A DNA stretch of 64,000 nt from Micromonospora pallida. Its GTDB lineage: Bacteria > Actinomycetota > Actinomycetes > Mycobacteriales > Micromonosporaceae. The translations under genes and the position numbers were made by a program. The notes beneath the pieces were generated by a model, which saw only the letters and a list, made by a program, of their open reading frames with translations, was not told where the DNA came from and did not search any database. The stretch lies in NCBI RefSeq assembly GCF_900090325.1, contig NZ_FMHW01000002.1, positions 5,085,001-5,149,000 of the forward strand. Direction: 5' to 3'. This document shows positions 63,484 through 64,000 of the stretch, piece after piece; position 1 is the stretch's first letter, and each line of letters begins with the position of its first letter.

Positions 63484-64000
63484 TCAGGTGGTTTCGACGA
63501 TCATCGCGGCGGCGACGGTGCGGTTGGTGGCCTCGTCGATGATGATGAACCCGCCGGTGGTGCGGTTTCGGCGGTACTCGTCGGCGAGTAGCGGCACGGT
63601 GGTGCGGAGCCGGACCCGGCCGATCTCGTTCAACTTCAACTCGCCCGCGGTGTCGTCACGGTGCAGGGTGTTGATATCCAGCCGGTAGTGCAGGTCACGG
63701 ACGATCGCCCGGGCGGTGCGGGTGGTGTGTTTGATCGTGTACCGGCCGCCGATCTGCAACGGTCGGGTCTCGTCCATCCAGCACACCATCGCCTCCACAT
63801 CCTGCGTCGGGGTGGGGGCGTTGTTCGGCCGGCAGATCATGTCCCCCCGCGAAATGTCGATCTCATCCGTCAGGCGGACGGTGACGGACATGGGTGGGAA
63901 CGCCTCGGCGACCGGCCCGTCGGCGGTTTCGACCGACGCGATGCGGGAGGTGAACCCGGACGGCAACACCATGACCTCGTCGCCCGGCTTGACCACACCG
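63484..64000 (-). CDS. cysN: Sulfate adenylyltransferase large subunit, 3' part
   Basis: The frame is open to the window edge; about 172 C-terminal residues are visible. 'VKPGDEVMVLPSGFTSRIAS', 'FPPMSVTVRLTDEIDISRGD' and 'MICRPNNAPTPTQDVEAMVC' match domains II/III of CysN (EF-Tu-like barrels). CysN is the GTPase subunit that activates ATP sulfurylase CysD in sulfate assimilation. Whether an APS kinase domain is fused cannot apply here because the protein stops after domain III. Confidence 0.9.
   Translation of the reverse strand, partial: GVVKPGDEVMVLPSGFTSRIASVETADGPVAEAFPPMSVTVRLTDEIDISRGDMICRPNNAPTPTQDVEAMVCWMDETRPLQIGGRYTIKHTTRTARAIVRDLHYRLDINTLHRDDTAGELKLNEIGRVRLRTTVPLLADEYRRNRTTGGFIIIDEATNRTVAAAMIVETT

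Overview
This is a GC-rich (roughly 70% or more) actinobacterial chromosome segment. The family-level clues point to Micromonosporaceae, probably Micromonospora or a close relative: a conservon-type kinase/Roadblock/DUF742/GTPase block, heavy use of GTG starts, many start codons sitting 5-8 bases behind a -10 element, and a small dispersed hairpin with an interior CAAA..CGGTA loop. The species assignment is inference; no rRNA or tRNA gene is present.

Layout. 1-5.7 kb: end of cydA, then cydB-cydD-cydC (cytochrome bd oxidase and its ABC assembly factor). 5.8-7.2 kb: a PadR regulator and a conserved acidic protein. 7.3-15.0 kb: a protein with an IS110-transposase-like N-terminus facing a four-gene conservon (sensor kinase, Roadblock, DUF742, GTPase); the kinase and the IS110-like protein share the same C-terminal motif. 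15.2-33.0 kb: a nucleoside/nucleobase region. It holds a P-loop (uridine) kinase, adenosine deaminase, a tightly coupled operon of radical SAM enzyme - uracil-PRTase-like protein - cytosine-deaminase-like amidohydrolase - MFS transporter (no described system that I recognise), an inositol-monophosphatase-like enzyme, an RlmA-like rRNA methyltransferase, thymidine phosphorylase, cytidine deaminase with an extra domain, and a BMP-type nucleoside ABC importer. 33.2-35.4 kb: membrane proteins and a divergent TetR with two clear operators. 35.4-44.4 kb: maltodextrin locus (neopullulanase-like GH13, MalG, MalF, MalE, MalR-type LacI, alpha-glucosidase). 44.5-51.5 kb: housekeeping genes (YihY, 2'-5' RNA ligase, TrpS, CorC-like, GalE, GalK). 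51.5-63.2 kb: a polysaccharide locus with a secreted beta-helix lyase-like protein, a Tat-exported GH26-like hydrolase, two paralogous LacI regulators, a FAD oxidoreductase and a sugar ABC importer, dotted with ATGCGCAT-centred operators. 63.5 kb to the end: 3' part of cysN.

Sequence quality. Two genes (the conservon kinase and malG) are certainly split by an apparent one-base deletion in a short C/G run, and a third (the membrane protein before 33.7 kb) very probably is. All three have length 3n+2 between their natural start and stop, so these look like sequencing or assembly errors rather than real pseudogenes.

How it works together. The window reads as a catabolic/salvage neighbourhood. 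Nucleosides are imported by the BMP system and opened by deaminases and phosphorylase. Maltodextrins are taken up under a LacI repressor that binds TTGC/GCAA half-sites. A second, unidentified polysaccharide is cut outside the cell, imported and oxidised under two sister LacI proteins. The most novel-looking units are the radical SAM/PRTase/amidohydrolase/MFS operon (17.3-21.8 kb), the IS110-derived protein with a conservon-kinase tail (7.3-9.8 kb), and the FAD-oxidoreductase sugar locus (51.5-63.2 kb).
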